Position numbers and translations under genes: made by a program. Shown here one piece after another: positions 16,080-24,493 of a DNA stretch of 64,000 nucleotides (the stretch's first letter is position 1; the number at the start of each line of letters is the position of its first letter). The DNA lies in contig JADJWY010000005.1 of NCBI GenBank assembly GCA_016716085.1, positions 434,001 through 498,000 of the forward strand, in the 5' to 3' direction. The notes under the pieces are model-generated. The model did no database searches and was not told where the DNA came from. It was given only the letters and a program-made list of their open reading frames with translations. This DNA is from Hahellaceae bacterium (GTDB lineage Bacteria > Pseudomonadota > Gammaproteobacteria > Pseudomonadales > Oleiphilaceae).

Positions 16080-18944
16080 TCAGGCGATTGATTGGCGAAG
16101 GGCCTTTTCAATCTCGAAACGGTGATAGAGATAGTAGCGGGTCTGGCGGTGACCAAAGCCCTCATCGTCCGTCCAGCCACCGGGCAGACTGAGGTCGGTG
16201 ATGTAGGCGCGAGGCGTGACCCCCGAGCGGAAGCGTTGCCGTAGGTGAATTGCCACCTCAGACAGCAGCGCCTGCTCGTTACCCTTGCCCGAAAATTCCT
16301 GATGTCCCACAAACAGGCGGTAGCTGAGTCGCCCCTCCTGCCACTGCTCCCCGATCACTTGCACTTCCACAAGATCGTGCATGGCCTGTTCGTTGGGCAC
16401 ATCCGGGTCCGCTGACCAACCCTCCGCCGATGGCCGCAGACGAAAAAACTCCACCTCAATCAGCCCCTCATCGTCTTCCGCCAGAACATCATGCATCTGT
16501 TTTCGATCCAGGACGGCCCGAATGAAATGCGCCAACGCCGCCAGATAACTGTCTGCCGATTCGCTTTCAATCGAGTGAGCGATCAGCGAGCCACGTTCGT
16601 CGGAGATGAACACATCCAGATCCCGCCCCAGTACCCGATAAAAGACCTGCAGGGTGCCAGGTCGCTGGTGGGCCGCGATCACCCGCAGAGGATGGCTCTT
16701 CAAGGCATAGCTATCCAGAAGTAGCCGACTGTAGGCGGGCTGGGGCTGGCCGAGGAATTCTATCAGCCCACTTTCACCGTCCAGGGCGGTAAAGCGGGGC
16801 TGGCGATTGACGAACTGCAGCACAAAATAACGCTCATCCATCTGTAACAGATAGCGGTCAGACGACAACACCGGGGCCATAAAGAAGGCTTGCGTGATCT
16901 CATCCATCAACAGGCGTACCCGTTCGGCGATATACGGCGCCCGGGTCGGACAAAAGCAGCACACCTGCAACACCGGCAACTGCGTACCCCATTGCTCGCC
17001 CTCCGCCAGCAGTGAGAGCCAGTTTTTAAGGGTCTGAATCAACGTATCACCGGTCTGGAAGTGCTGAACCAGCACCTCATTCCAGCAGTTGGCCAGCAGC
17101 AAATCGACCTGCATGACCAGGTTGGTTTTTTCATCGGCATAACCCAGCGCATCGGTCTTATCGCTGAGTTTGGCCAGCCCCTTGCGGCTGAGCTCCAGCA
17201 TTGGATCGACCCCGACGTTCACCGCAACGATGACGCGACTGAGCCGGGACCGGTCCTGATAGATCGCCTGTTCCACCGTTGGCAAGGGCACAGGCAAAGC
17301 CGCTTGCAAGACCTGATGCAGCTGCAGCAGTTCATAAACCCGCGCCTGCGTCTGACCCGGTGTCAGGTTGAGCGTAGTGCCACTGACCAGAATCTGGTTC
17401 AGATGTGCCCAGGCCAGCAGTTCAAACAGGGACGCCGAGCGCCGTAAGGCACTGGCCGGATTTTCCAGGGCTGTCTGGGAGCGGCTCAGCCACCATTCCC
17501 CACCCTCTGATGCTCCCACGCTGGCAGAGGCGTGGACAAAGGCCAGACTGTCTTCGGAAATATCCGGGGAAATACCTGGATTGACCAGCTCCAGCTTGCC
17601 CGCCTTGCGCTGGAAAGCGGCATACAGCTTGCGACCCAGCAAGTGCAGGTCACGCGCACTGATGGCGGATTCCAGTTTCTGATCACGGGCATAACCGGAC
17701 AGGAATCGGTAGCAACCGGTCAACTCTGCCACGACCTGCCGCCGCTCCTGAATCACCGCATCAACCTTCCAGCGCGGACGGGCATCGAGAAAACGCAACA
17801 TGTCCGGTGCCCACTGCCACTCTTTTATCAGCTTCTCCAGCAAGCGTCTGCGCCAGCTTTTATTTCGCTCTGGCTGGGAGGCCGACAGTCGCTCTCCCAC
17901 CTTGAGGTAGAGACTTTTCCGTGCCAGCAACAGTCGGTCGGGGGCCTCGCGCCGCTGCAGGCTGTGTTCAAGACGACGATAGACCATGAGATAGGGGTCC
18001 AGTTCATCGACATCCAGCCGATCTTCAAATATGGCCTGTTTGTAACTCAGACTCAGGTTGGGACCGGCGCCCGGATCTGCCGCATAGGTTTCGATGAGCA
18101 TCAGCTTAAGCACGGACTTATAGGGCGCATCGACCCCTTTATACAACTGCCACATCCCCGCCCCGACATACTCACCGGGCGGAATGCTCGGACAGCCGCC
18201 GAAATCCAGAAAATCGCGCCCGCGGATAAAGCGCTTTTGCACCAGGTCGCGTGCGACGTCGTTAAAGCGGTGCTCCAGATTTGGCGGAATGATCCACCAC
18301 AGTGGATAGGCGCCCGCCAGCCAGATATGGGTGCGGTAAAATTCATCCAGCAGCAGGTAGTGCTGAGAGGTTCCGCAGTCTTCCTGCCCCGCCTCGGCTT
18401 GCTTGCGCTGGTGCCGGAATTCGGCCGGGTTAATCACGAAGATGTGGACTTCCACGCCCTGCTCGGCAGCCCATTGAGAGACACGCTCGGCTTTGACTTC
18501 CAGTTCCTGGCGCGCGTCAGGCTCCAGATTGCCCCGGTGACACAACCAGACATCGAAATCACTGTCACTGCCATGCGCGATACTGCCGGTACTGCCCATC
18601 AGGAACAGGCCCACCAGATCCGTAGCGGCCTTTTTTTCGTGGCGGTAATCGAAGGAGCGGGACAGGCGTTGCGCGGTTTGGATGACCTTGGCATCGGGTT
18701 CGTACTGATACAGCCCTCGCGGGGTGTTACGGCTGACGTAGCCCGGCATCAGCGGATGATTGACCTGAAACAACAACGGCAACAGATCCAGCACGATCTG
18801 CTGCCGGGATGACAAGGCCTGACGGGTACGGTTCAGCCGTTCTGCCGTCACCGTCAGGTAGCGCTGGATCAGCGTTTTAAGGTCCTTCCGATCAACGCCT
18901 TCAGCGGGATCAAATTGAATCGCTCGTCGAATCGTCGCGCTCAA
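16080..18944 (-). CDS. cyaA: Class I adenylate cyclase
   Basis: Makes cyclic AMP for CRP/Vfr-type regulation. 954 residues, close to the pseudomonad enzyme and longer than the enterobacterial one. The N-terminal catalytic half (about 1-540) has the nucleotidyltransferase signature LFLMGSTGSIAHGSDSDFDV with following W-L-C, and the family blocks GFPLxxWWxxPP-like PLWWIIPPNLE and FLDFGGCPSIPPGEYVGAGMW are present. The C-terminal half is the regulatory region. It lies 31 bases after argH and 69 bases before the lptM start on the same strand. No frataxin gene (cyaY) is found between cyaA and lptM, where it lies in some relatives. Confidence 0.96.
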   Translation of the reverse strand: MSATIRRAIQFDPAEGVDRKDLKTLIQRYLTVTAERLNRTRQALSSRQQIVLDLLPLLFQVNHPLMPGYVSRNTPRGLYQYEPDAKVIQTAQRLSRSFDYRHEKKAATDLVGLFLMGSTGSIAHGSDSDFDVWLCHRGNLEPDARQELEVKAERVSQWAAEQGVEVHIFVINPAEFRHQRKQAEAGQEDCGTSQHYLLLDEFYRTHIWLAGAYPLWWIIPPNLEHRFNDVARDLVQKRFIRGRDFLDFGGCPSIPPGEYVGAGMWQLYKGVDAPYKSVLKLMLIETYAADPGAGPNLSLSYKQAIFEDRLDVDELDPYLMVYRRLEHSLQRREAPDRLLLARKSLYLKVGERLSASQPERNKSWRRRLLEKLIKEWQWAPDMLRFLDARPRWKVDAVIQERRQVVAELTGCYRFLSGYARDQKLESAISARDLHLLGRKLYAAFQRKAGKLELVNPGISPDISEDSLAFVHASASVGASEGGEWWLSRSQTALENPASALRRSASLFELLAWAHLNQILVSGTTLNLTPGQTQARVYELLQLHQVLQAALPVPLPTVEQAIYQDRSRLSRVIVAVNVGVDPMLELSRKGLAKLSDKTDALGYADEKTNLVMQVDLLLANCWNEVLVQHFQTGDTLIQTLKNWLSLLAEGEQWGTQLPVLQVCCFCPTRAPYIAERVRLLMDEITQAFFMAPVLSSDRYLLQMDERYFVLQFVNRQPRFTALDGESGLIEFLGQPQPAYSRLLLDSYALKSHPLRVIAAHQRPGTLQVFYRVLGRDLDVFISDERGSLIAHSIESESADSYLAALAHFIRAVLDRKQMHDVLAEDDEGLIEVEFFRLRPSAEGWSADPDVPNEQAMHDLVEVQVIGEQWQEGRLSYRLFVGHQEFSGKGNEQALLSEVAIHLRQRFRSGVTPRAYITDLSLPGGWTDDEGFGHRQTRYYLYHRFEIEKALRQSIA

Positions 18945-18975
18945 ATGTCCTCCCGATGGAGTCAGGATCTAGAGA

Positions 18976-20379
18976 TCAAGCATGTTCCGCCAGCCACTCA
19001 CGCAAACGCGCGGCAGCCGCCCGCACCTGATTCGGTGCTGTGCCGCCAATGTGATTCCGGGCCTTGACGGAACCTTCCAGCGTCAGCACCTCGAACACAT
19101 CCTCCGTGATCAGCGGGCTGAACTGCTGCAGATCGGTCAGCGACATATCGGCCAGATCACGCCCTGTGCGAACACCCAGGCCCACCGCTTTTCCGACGAT
19201 TTCATGCGCGTCGCGGAAAGGAATGCCTTTGCGCGCCACCAAATAGTCCGCCAGATCGGTTGCGGTTGAGAAACCACGACGGGCCGCTTCACGCATGACT
19301 TCTTTACGGACCTGTATCGCGGGCACCATGTCGGCGTAGGCCTTGAGGCAGTCCCGCACGGTATCCACGGTGTCAAAGAGTGGTTCCTTATCTTCCTGGT
19401 TGTCCTTGTTGTAGGCCAATGGCTGACCTTTCATCAGCATCAGCAGGGACATCAGATGGCCCGTCACACGCCCGGATTTTCCGCGCACCAGCTCAGGCAC
19501 GTCCGGGTTCTTTTTCTGTGGCATGATGGAAGAGCCAGTGCAGAAACGATCAGGCAGATCAATGAAACCGAACTGCGCCGAGGTCCACAGAATCAATTCT
19601 TCGGAAAAACGCGACAGGTGCATCAATAGAACACTGGCAAAGCTACAGAATTCGATGGCGAAATCCCGGTCGCTGACGGCGTCCAGTGAATTTTCGGCCG
19701 GGGCACTGAAACCCAGTAGTTCACAGGTGATGCTGCGGTCGATCGGATACGTGGTGCCGGCCAGCGCCGCCGCACCCAGGGGCATGATATTCAGACGGGC
19801 AACGCAGTCCTGTAAACGGCCAAAATCGCGCTTGAGCATTTCCGCCCAGGCCAGCATATGATGACCAAAGGTCACCGGCTGTGCAGTCTGTAAATGGGTA
19901 AAGCCCGGCATAATGGTGTCGGCTTCGCGCTCGGCCAGCATCGCCAGCCCTTCCAGCAGACGGCGGATTTCACCCGTAATGACCTGGGCTTCGTCACGCA
20001 GGTAGAGCCGGATATCGGTAGCGACCTGATCGTTGCGCGAACGACCCGTATGCAGTTTTTTTCCGGTCAGGCCAATGCGATCAGTCAACCGGGCTTCGAT
20101 GTTCATGTGCACATCTTCCAGCTTCTGTGACCACTCAAAACGACCGGCTTCGATGTCCTGACGAATGGCTTCCAGCCCTTCACGGATCTGGGCGAATTCA
20201 GCCTGCGTCAACACACCGACCCGACTCAGCATGGTGGCGTGCGCAATCGATCCTTGAATGTCCTGCGCATAGAGTCGTTTATCAAACGCCACTGAGGCTG
20301 TGAATCGCTCCACAAATGCATCAGTCGGCTCTGAAAATCGCCCGCCCCAGGGCTTGTCTTTGGTATCGTGCTGCGTCAT
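18976..20379 (-). CDS. argH: Argininosuccinate lyase
   Basis: Last step of arginine synthesis, splitting argininosuccinate into arginine and fumarate. 467 residues, the normal length. The fumarase/aspartase superfamily signature GSSIMPQKKNPDVPE is intact, as are HTGRSRNDQVATD and the catalytic-histidine block PGFTHLQTAQPVTFGHH. It is divergent from algZ with only 37 bases between start codons, the arrangement seen in Pseudomonas. Confidence 0.98.
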   Translation of the reverse strand: MTQHDTKDKPWGGRFSEPTDAFVERFTASVAFDKRLYAQDIQGSIAHATMLSRVGVLTQAEFAQIREGLEAIRQDIEAGRFEWSQKLEDVHMNIEARLTDRIGLTGKKLHTGRSRNDQVATDIRLYLRDEAQVITGEIRRLLEGLAMLAEREADTIMPGFTHLQTAQPVTFGHHMLAWAEMLKRDFGRLQDCVARLNIMPLGAAALAGTTYPIDRSITCELLGFSAPAENSLDAVSDRDFAIEFCSFASVLLMHLSRFSEELILWTSAQFGFIDLPDRFCTGSSIMPQKKNPDVPELVRGKSGRVTGHLMSLLMLMKGQPLAYNKDNQEDKEPLFDTVDTVRDCLKAYADMVPAIQVRKEVMREAARRGFSTATDLADYLVARKGIPFRDAHEIVGKAVGLGVRTGRDLADMSLTDLQQFSPLITEDVFEVLTLEGSVKARNHIGGTAPNQVRAAAARLREWLAEHA

Positions 20380-20416
20380 GTCTGCTAAGCTGCCTTAATA
20401 GTCTATCTGTGTTTGC

Positions 20417-21532
20417 ATGGTGGCATGCAGGAAGGTAAACATTAAGTATACCAGTTCAGGCACCGAGTTAACTGCATTTATTCCAGACCTGTGTCAGGTG
20501 CAGGCCGTTCTGCGCATTGTCATGGCCACGGAACTGGGCGCCATTCTGTTTACCCTGATCCATTCCGGCCCCAGTACGTTCGACTGGAATTTTCTCGCGC
20601 TCACCTCCCTGTTCATGCTCTGGATTGCCCTCACCAGCGCGGGCATTCTGTGCCGCTGGCGGGAAACACTCGCACGCCGCCCCACTGCCAGTCAGGCTCG
20701 CCTGGCTTTTATCGTCGTTCTGTCGGTCACGCTGGTGTATGCCCTTCTGGCCGAGTGCGTACGACTGCAAGTCTGGTCGCAAAAAGATCTGCATTGGGTG
20801 AGCGACCTGCAACCCGGCTTTCTGGTGTACTGCCTTGCGATTGCCGCCATCCTCGGTGGCGTGGGTTTGCGCTATCTATATTTGCAGCATCTGTCATCGC
20901 AGCAACAACAGGCAGGGCTGGAAGCCCGGGTTCAGGCGCTGCAGGCCCGCATCCGCCCCCACTTTTTGTTCAACAGCATGAACTCGATCGCGGGTCTCAT
21001 ACCTCTCGACCCCCACCAGGCCGAAGAAGCCGTGATCGATCTGGCCGAGCTGTTTCGTAACGCTTTGCGCGACAGTCGTGAACAGGTGACGCTGCACCAG
21101 GAACTCGAAGTGTGTCAGCGTTATCTTCGCATCGAGAAATTACGCCTGGGTGATCGGCTGGCCATCGACTGGCACATCACGCCTGGAATGGACACCCTGC
21201 GCGTCCCACCGCTCTGTATTCAACCGCTGGTGGAAAATGCCATTTATCACGGCATTCAACCCCGACCCGAGGGGGGCACCTTGCGCCTGCGCGTCTATCG
21301 CCAGAAGGATGCGTTTTATATCGAAGTCACCAACCCCCTGCCAGACAGCAAACCGCAACGACTGGTGCCGTCTGAACCGGAGAGCGGGCATCAGGGTAAT
21401 CGCGTGGCGCTGGACAATATTCGCAGCCGACTGCAAGCGTTTTACGGCGATCAGGCGGTTCTTAAAACCAGCCGTCAGGACGATAAATTTACGGCCATCA
21501 TCCGCATTCCGCTGGGAGGTGCTGACACATGA
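20417..21532 (+). CDS. algZ: LytS-type sensor histidine kinase AlgZ/FimS
   Basis: Unorthodox sensor kinase partner of AlgR, which controls alginate, motility and virulence traits in pseudomonads. 371 residues from ATG 20417. Four hydrophobic segments lie between about 28 and 155, then a coiled linker, the His_kinase phosphoacceptor block RIRPHFLFNSMNSI (His182), and an ATPase domain with PLVENAIYHGI. Start uncertain: ATG 20417 has no ribosome-binding site, whereas AGGAAGG stands five bases before an in-frame ATT at 20441, which could be a rare start codon. The stop overlaps algR as ATGA. Confidence 0.92.
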   Translation: MVACRKVNIKYTSSGTELTAFIPDLCQVQAVLRIVMATELGAILFTLIHSGPSTFDWNFLALTSLFMLWIALTSAGILCRWRETLARRPTASQARLAFIVVLSVTLVYALLAECVRLQVWSQKDLHWVSDLQPGFLVYCLAIAAILGGVGLRYLYLQHLSSQQQQAGLEARVQALQARIRPHFLFNSMNSIAGLIPLDPHQAEEAVIDLAELFRNALRDSREQVTLHQELEVCQRYLRIEKLRLGDRLAIDWHITPGMDTLRVPPLCIQPLVENAIYHGIQPRPEGGTLRLRVYRQKDAFYIEVTNPLPDSKPQRLVPSEPESGHQGNRVALDNIRSRLQAFYGDQAVLKTSRQDDKFTAIIRIPLGGADT

Positions 21533-22263
21533 GCCATCGTCTTTTCATCGCCGATGATGAACCGTTGGCGCGCGAGCGGGTGATTCGTTTATTGGCGGGA
21601 TCGGCCTATGAAGTGGTGGGCCAAGCCGCCAACGGTGAGCAGGCAATACAGGGCATCCAACAGTTGAAGCCGGACATCGCCCTGCTGGACATTCGCATGC
21701 CGGGTAAAGACGGGCTGGAAGCCGCGCAGGAAATTTCCAACCTGCCTTACCCCCCGGCGATCATTTTCCTGACCGCCTACGATGACTACTTGATGGAAGC
21801 CTTTCAGGTGAATGCCCAGGGCTATCTGCTCAAACCTATTCGCAAAGAAGCACTGATCACCGCCATCGAAAAGGCCACCCGTGTCACCCAGGCCCAACTG
21901 AACCGTCTGCGTGAGGATCTGGCCCCCAGCGAAACCCGCGACTACCTGATTGCACACACCGCACGCGGCGAGCAACGGATTCCACTACCCGAAATTCTGT
22001 ATCTGCAGGCCGAACTTAAATATGTCACCGTCTATACCCTGGGGGGCGAAGTGTTAACAGATCAGTCCCTGAAAGACATTGAATCCCAACACAGCCGATT
22101 GAAGCGCATTCACCGCCACACCCTCATCAATCAGCAACACCTGGAAGCAATCGAACGGACAACGGACGGTGGCGTACAGGTTCGGCTTCGGCACCTGGCC
22201 GAGCCTTTGCCGGTAAGTCGGCGGATGGTGGCGGAGGTCAAACTACTGCTGCAGCGCACTTAG
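21529..22263 (+). CDS. algR: LytTR response regulator AlgR
   Basis: 244 residues. Receiver domain 1-120 with acidic pocket DD9-10, phosphoacceptor Asp54 (LLDIRMPG), Thr in LTAYDDY and Lys in LKPIRK; LytTR DNA-binding domain about 140-243 (KYVTVYTLGGE, RIHRHTLINQQHLEAIER). Asp54 matches the known AlgR site. It overlaps algZ by four bases. The last 151 bases of the gene lie within the left copy of a 196-bp direct repeat whose right copy is 3.8 kb away. In pseudomonads hemC follows; here 24 kb of other genes intervene. Confidence 0.96.
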   Translation: MSHRLFIADDEPLARERVIRLLAGSAYEVVGQAANGEQAIQGIQQLKPDIALLDIRMPGKDGLEAAQEISNLPYPPAIIFLTAYDDYLMEAFQVNAQGYLLKPIRKEALITAIEKATRVTQAQLNRLREDLAPSETRDYLIAHTARGEQRIPLPEILYLQAELKYVTVYTLGGEVLTDQSLKDIESQHSRLKRIHRHTLINQQHLEAIERTTDGGVQVRLRHLAEPLPVSRRMVAEVKLLLQRT

Positions 22264-22308
22264 CGCCTGGCGAACCTTCTCGGCGATGTCAGGGCTCAGA
22301 TGCCGGGG
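22113..22308 (+). repeat. Direct repeat, left copy (algR 3' end plus 3' end of the solute-binding protein gene)
   Basis: 196 bases that recur at 25909-26104 with four mismatches by eye (offset 3796). The left copy contains the last 151 bases of algR, its stop, and 45 further bases that correspond to the 3' end of the gene now at 26039-26752 on the minus strand. The copies bracket the restriction-modification genes. Confidence 0.95.
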
Positions 22309-22402
22309 TAGATCAACAACGCACTATGCTGTATATTAAACCAGTATTTTATAAGTAGAGCAACGAGCCCCTCATGTTTAACCACCTCGAAGAATATGCC
22401 CA
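22264..22402. other. Gap between algR and the restriction-modification island; possible scar of another locus
   Basis: After the repeat ends at 22308 the sequence has a LexA-like box (22329-22344) and then an ATG at 22374 opening a ten-codon frame, MFNHLEEYAQ, that stops at once. The ten residues resemble the start of aromatic/aspartate aminotransferases. No intact gene is present. Confidence 0.4.
22329..22344. promoter_or_regulatory. LexA (SOS) box-like sequence
   Basis: CTGTATATTAAACCAG matches the CTGT-N8-ACAG consensus at seven of eight fixed positions, with an AT-rich core and flanking TG..TA as in strong sites. No intact SOS gene follows, so it may be a relic. Resemblance is direct; LexA binding is inference. 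Confidence 0.5.
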
Positions 22403-22606
22403 ATGAACGCTGATGCAGATTATGCAGCCTCAAATGTTGGATCCTTTTGGATTTGTGAGAGGCTCGACATGCAGCAAGTATGCGATAGATTTAACACCAC
22501 ATTGAGCACTGTCAGAAATTGGCTTTTCACACGAAAGTCTAGTCAAAATAGCCAGATAGTGTCAGATCAGATACCTGTGATTTCAGCCAACCGCTTAGCT
22601 GTGTAA
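22403..22606 (+). CDS. Possible small protein, unknown
   Basis: A 67-codon frame whose ATG overlaps the stop of the ten-codon frame before it (ATGA). Residues about 22-45 (LDMQQVCDRFNTTLSTVRNWL) could form a helix-turn-helix. Its last 68 bases overlap the 3' end of vsr on the other strand. There is no clear ribosome-binding site. It may be a restriction-modification accessory regulator or simply a chance frame; I lean to the latter. Confidence 0.25.
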   Translation: MNADADYAASNVGSFWICERLDMQQVCDRFNTTLSTVRNWLFTRKSSQNSQIVSDQIPVISANRLAV

Positions 22607-23003
22607 CTATGTCATCGTCACTCAACCTTCGCCGACCTTTCAGGCTGCACTCCCAGATTACAGCCACGCGCCAGCCCAACGCTTGTAGCAAATACAGATT
22701 TTTCTCATCCCTTGCTTTGTTGGCTGTCAGTTTTTCGCGCCACCAGTCAGAACGTGCAGCTGGCCAGTGGAACAGGGGACAAGAATGCAGATGCCAGAAG
22801 CAACCATTTACGAAAATGACTGCTTTATACTTTGGCAGAACAATATCAGGATTACCCGGTAAATGACGATTTCTCAGTCGAAAGCGAAACCCTTTAGCAT
22901 GCAGCATGCGCCGAACTTTCAGCTCTGGCTTAGTGTCTTTACCACTTATTGCAGACATATTGCGGCTGCGGATTTCAGGAGTATGGATATCTGTCAAATT
23001 CAA
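22539..23003 (-). CDS. vsr: Very-short-patch repair endonuclease Vsr
   Basis: Nicks next to T:G mismatches that arise when 5-methylcytosine deaminates in CCWGG-type sites, and so protects the genome from its own methyltransferase. 154 residues, normal length. Family features are all visible: N-terminal RSRNMSAISGKDTKPE, catalytic PGNPDIVLPKYKAVIFVNGC with the following F-W-H-L-H-x-C zinc/active-site block, and the WWREKL motif. It is divergent from the methyltransferase with 57 bases between them; in E. coli the two genes instead overlap in tandem. Confidence 0.96.
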   Translation of the reverse strand: MNLTDIHTPEIRSRNMSAISGKDTKPELKVRRMLHAKGFRFRLRNRHLPGNPDIVLPKYKAVIFVNGCFWHLHSCPLFHWPAARSDWWREKLTANKARDEKNLYLLQALGWRVAVIWECSLKGRRRLSDDDIVTQLSGWLKSQVSDLTLSGYFD

Positions 23004-23060
23004 CTCTCGAGTAGGCTAAATAAGTGATAGACTTTCACACAATTGACCTGGAGAAAAATA

Positions 23061-24410
23061 ATGAGCAATGAGCAACTGGCAATCATCAGTGAAGGTTATG
23101 ATGACATTACTGATGCGGAACTGGTACGCCGCCTTCTGGAAGTTTACGACCAGAAGGTCATTGCAGAGAAGCTGAATTCAATATCCCCAGGAAGCTGGTG
23201 TCGGGAAACCGTCAATCGTTGGGCCAAAGGAAAAAGCGAACCTAAGCTTAGTTACAGGGAGTTTCTCGGACTGAAGAAACTACTTCCTGAGCTCACCGTT
23301 ACTCCGGAAACTTGCGATTTCACTTTCATCGACCTGTTTGCCGGTATTGGTGGAATCCGTAAAGGGTTTGAAGAACAAAATGGGTTGTGTGTATTTACGA
23401 GCGAATGGAATAAATTTGCCAACCGTACATATCGTGCAAATTTTGCCTGTGATGACCGTCATCACAAATTTAATGACGATATCCGCAAGGTCACCCTCAC
23501 CAACAACTCTTCTATTTCAGAAGAGGAAGCCTATAAACATATTCAGCAAGAAATTCCAGACCACGATGTTCTCCTTGCGGGTTTTCCATGCCAGCCATTT
23601 TCTATCGCCGGTGTCTCTAAGAAAAACTCGCTCGGCAGAGCCCACGGCTTTGAATGTTCAACACAAGGAACACTCTTCTTTGATGTTGCCCGAATAATTA
23701 AAGCCAAGCAACCTAAGGCTTTCGTTCTTGAGAATGTAAAAAACCTGAAAAGTCATGACAAAGGTAAAACCTTTAAAGTCATTATGGAAACTCTGGATGA
23801 ACTTGGCTATTGGGTCTCAGATGCAGATCACGAGGGCGCTAACGACCCCAAGATAGTGGATGCCAGGCATTGGGTTCCTCAACACCGCGAACGTATCGTC
23901 TTAGTTGGCTTTCGTAAGGATCTGAATATCCATAACGGCTTCACTCTGCGTGATATCAGGAAATACTATCCAAAAATAAGGCCCAAGCTGTTAGATATTC
24001 TTGATACAGAGGTGGACGAGCGCTTCATTCTGACGCCTAAACTTTGGGAGTACCTTCATAACTATGCAATTAAGCACAAAGAGAAAGGAAATGGTTTTGG
24101 TTTCGGGCTTGTAGGACCGCAAGATACTGCCAGAACCTTATCAGCCCGTTACTACAAGGACGGTTCCGAAATCCTTGTCGACAGAGGTTGGGACTTTTCA
24201 ATTGGATTTGAAAATAAGGAAAATTTGGAAAAACGCCCGCGGCGACTCACTCCCTCTGAATGCGCACGATTGATGGGCTTTAGTCAGGTGGGGAAAAACG
24301 ACTTTATTATTCCTGTTTCGGATACACAGGCCTATAAACAATTTGGAAATTCGGTAGTCGTTCCAGTGTTTCGCGCAATTGCTAAGATGCTTACTCAAAG
24401 GATCAAATAG
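23061..24410 (+). CDS. dcm: DNA (cytosine-5) methyltransferase, Dcm/EcoRII type
   Basis: 449 residues. All C5-methyltransferase motifs are present: FIDLFAGIGGIRKGF (I), GFPCQPFSIAG with catalytic Cys (IV), ENVKNL (VI), QHRERIVLVGF (VIII), and the C-terminal FGNSVVVPV (X). The block SKKNSLGRAHGF and the N-terminal helical extension of about 85 residues are shared with E. coli Dcm and M.EcoRII, so CCWGG is the predicted target. The ATG at 23061 is chosen because GGAG is seven bases upstream; an in-frame TTG at 23043 lacks one. The ribosome-binding site overlaps a CCTGG sequence (23047-23051), itself a predicted target. Base composition is clearly more AT-rich than the flanking genes, suggesting transfer. 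Confidence 0.96.
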   Translation: MSNEQLAIISEGYDDITDAELVRRLLEVYDQKVIAEKLNSISPGSWCRETVNRWAKGKSEPKLSYREFLGLKKLLPELTVTPETCDFTFIDLFAGIGGIRKGFEEQNGLCVFTSEWNKFANRTYRANFACDDRHHKFNDDIRKVTLTNNSSISEEEAYKHIQQEIPDHDVLLAGFPCQPFSIAGVSKKNSLGRAHGFECSTQGTLFFDVARIIKAKQPKAFVLENVKNLKSHDKGKTFKVIMETLDELGYWVSDADHEGANDPKIVDARHWVPQHRERIVLVGFRKDLNIHNGFTLRDIRKYYPKIRPKLLDILDTEVDERFILTPKLWEYLHNYAIKHKEKGNGFGFGLVGPQDTARTLSARYYKDGSEILVDRGWDFSIGFENKENLEKRPRRLTPSECARLMGFSQVGKNDFIIPVSDTQAYKQFGNSVVVPVFRAIAKMLTQRIK

Positions 24411-24438
24411 ACAGCTAACTGATAGCTTGATTAATTTT

Positions 24439-24489
24439 AGTCCTTGGTGCTCAATCATCAGCACGATATGATGTTGATAACCAAGGACT
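24439..24489 (+). promoter_or_regulatory. Long hairpin burying the endonuclease ribosome-binding site
   Basis: AGTCCTTGGT (24439-24448) and ACCAAGGACT (24480-24489) are perfect 10-base arms. Inside, TCAA/TTGA and CATC/GATG continue the stem with one bulge after a 2x2 internal loop, leaving a 10-base loop. The Shine-Dalgarno AAGGA (24483-24487), six bases before the ATG at 24494, is wholly inside the right arm. It could hold back endonuclease translation or, as DNA, be an operator. Confidence 0.7.
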
Positions 24490-24493
24490 TAAA

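Noticed and set aside
17532..18812. 426-codon open frame on the plus strand opposite cyaA
   Set aside because: It is antisense to a clear adenylate cyclase gene, has no ribosome-binding site or motif, and arises from the GC-rich codon pattern of cyaA.
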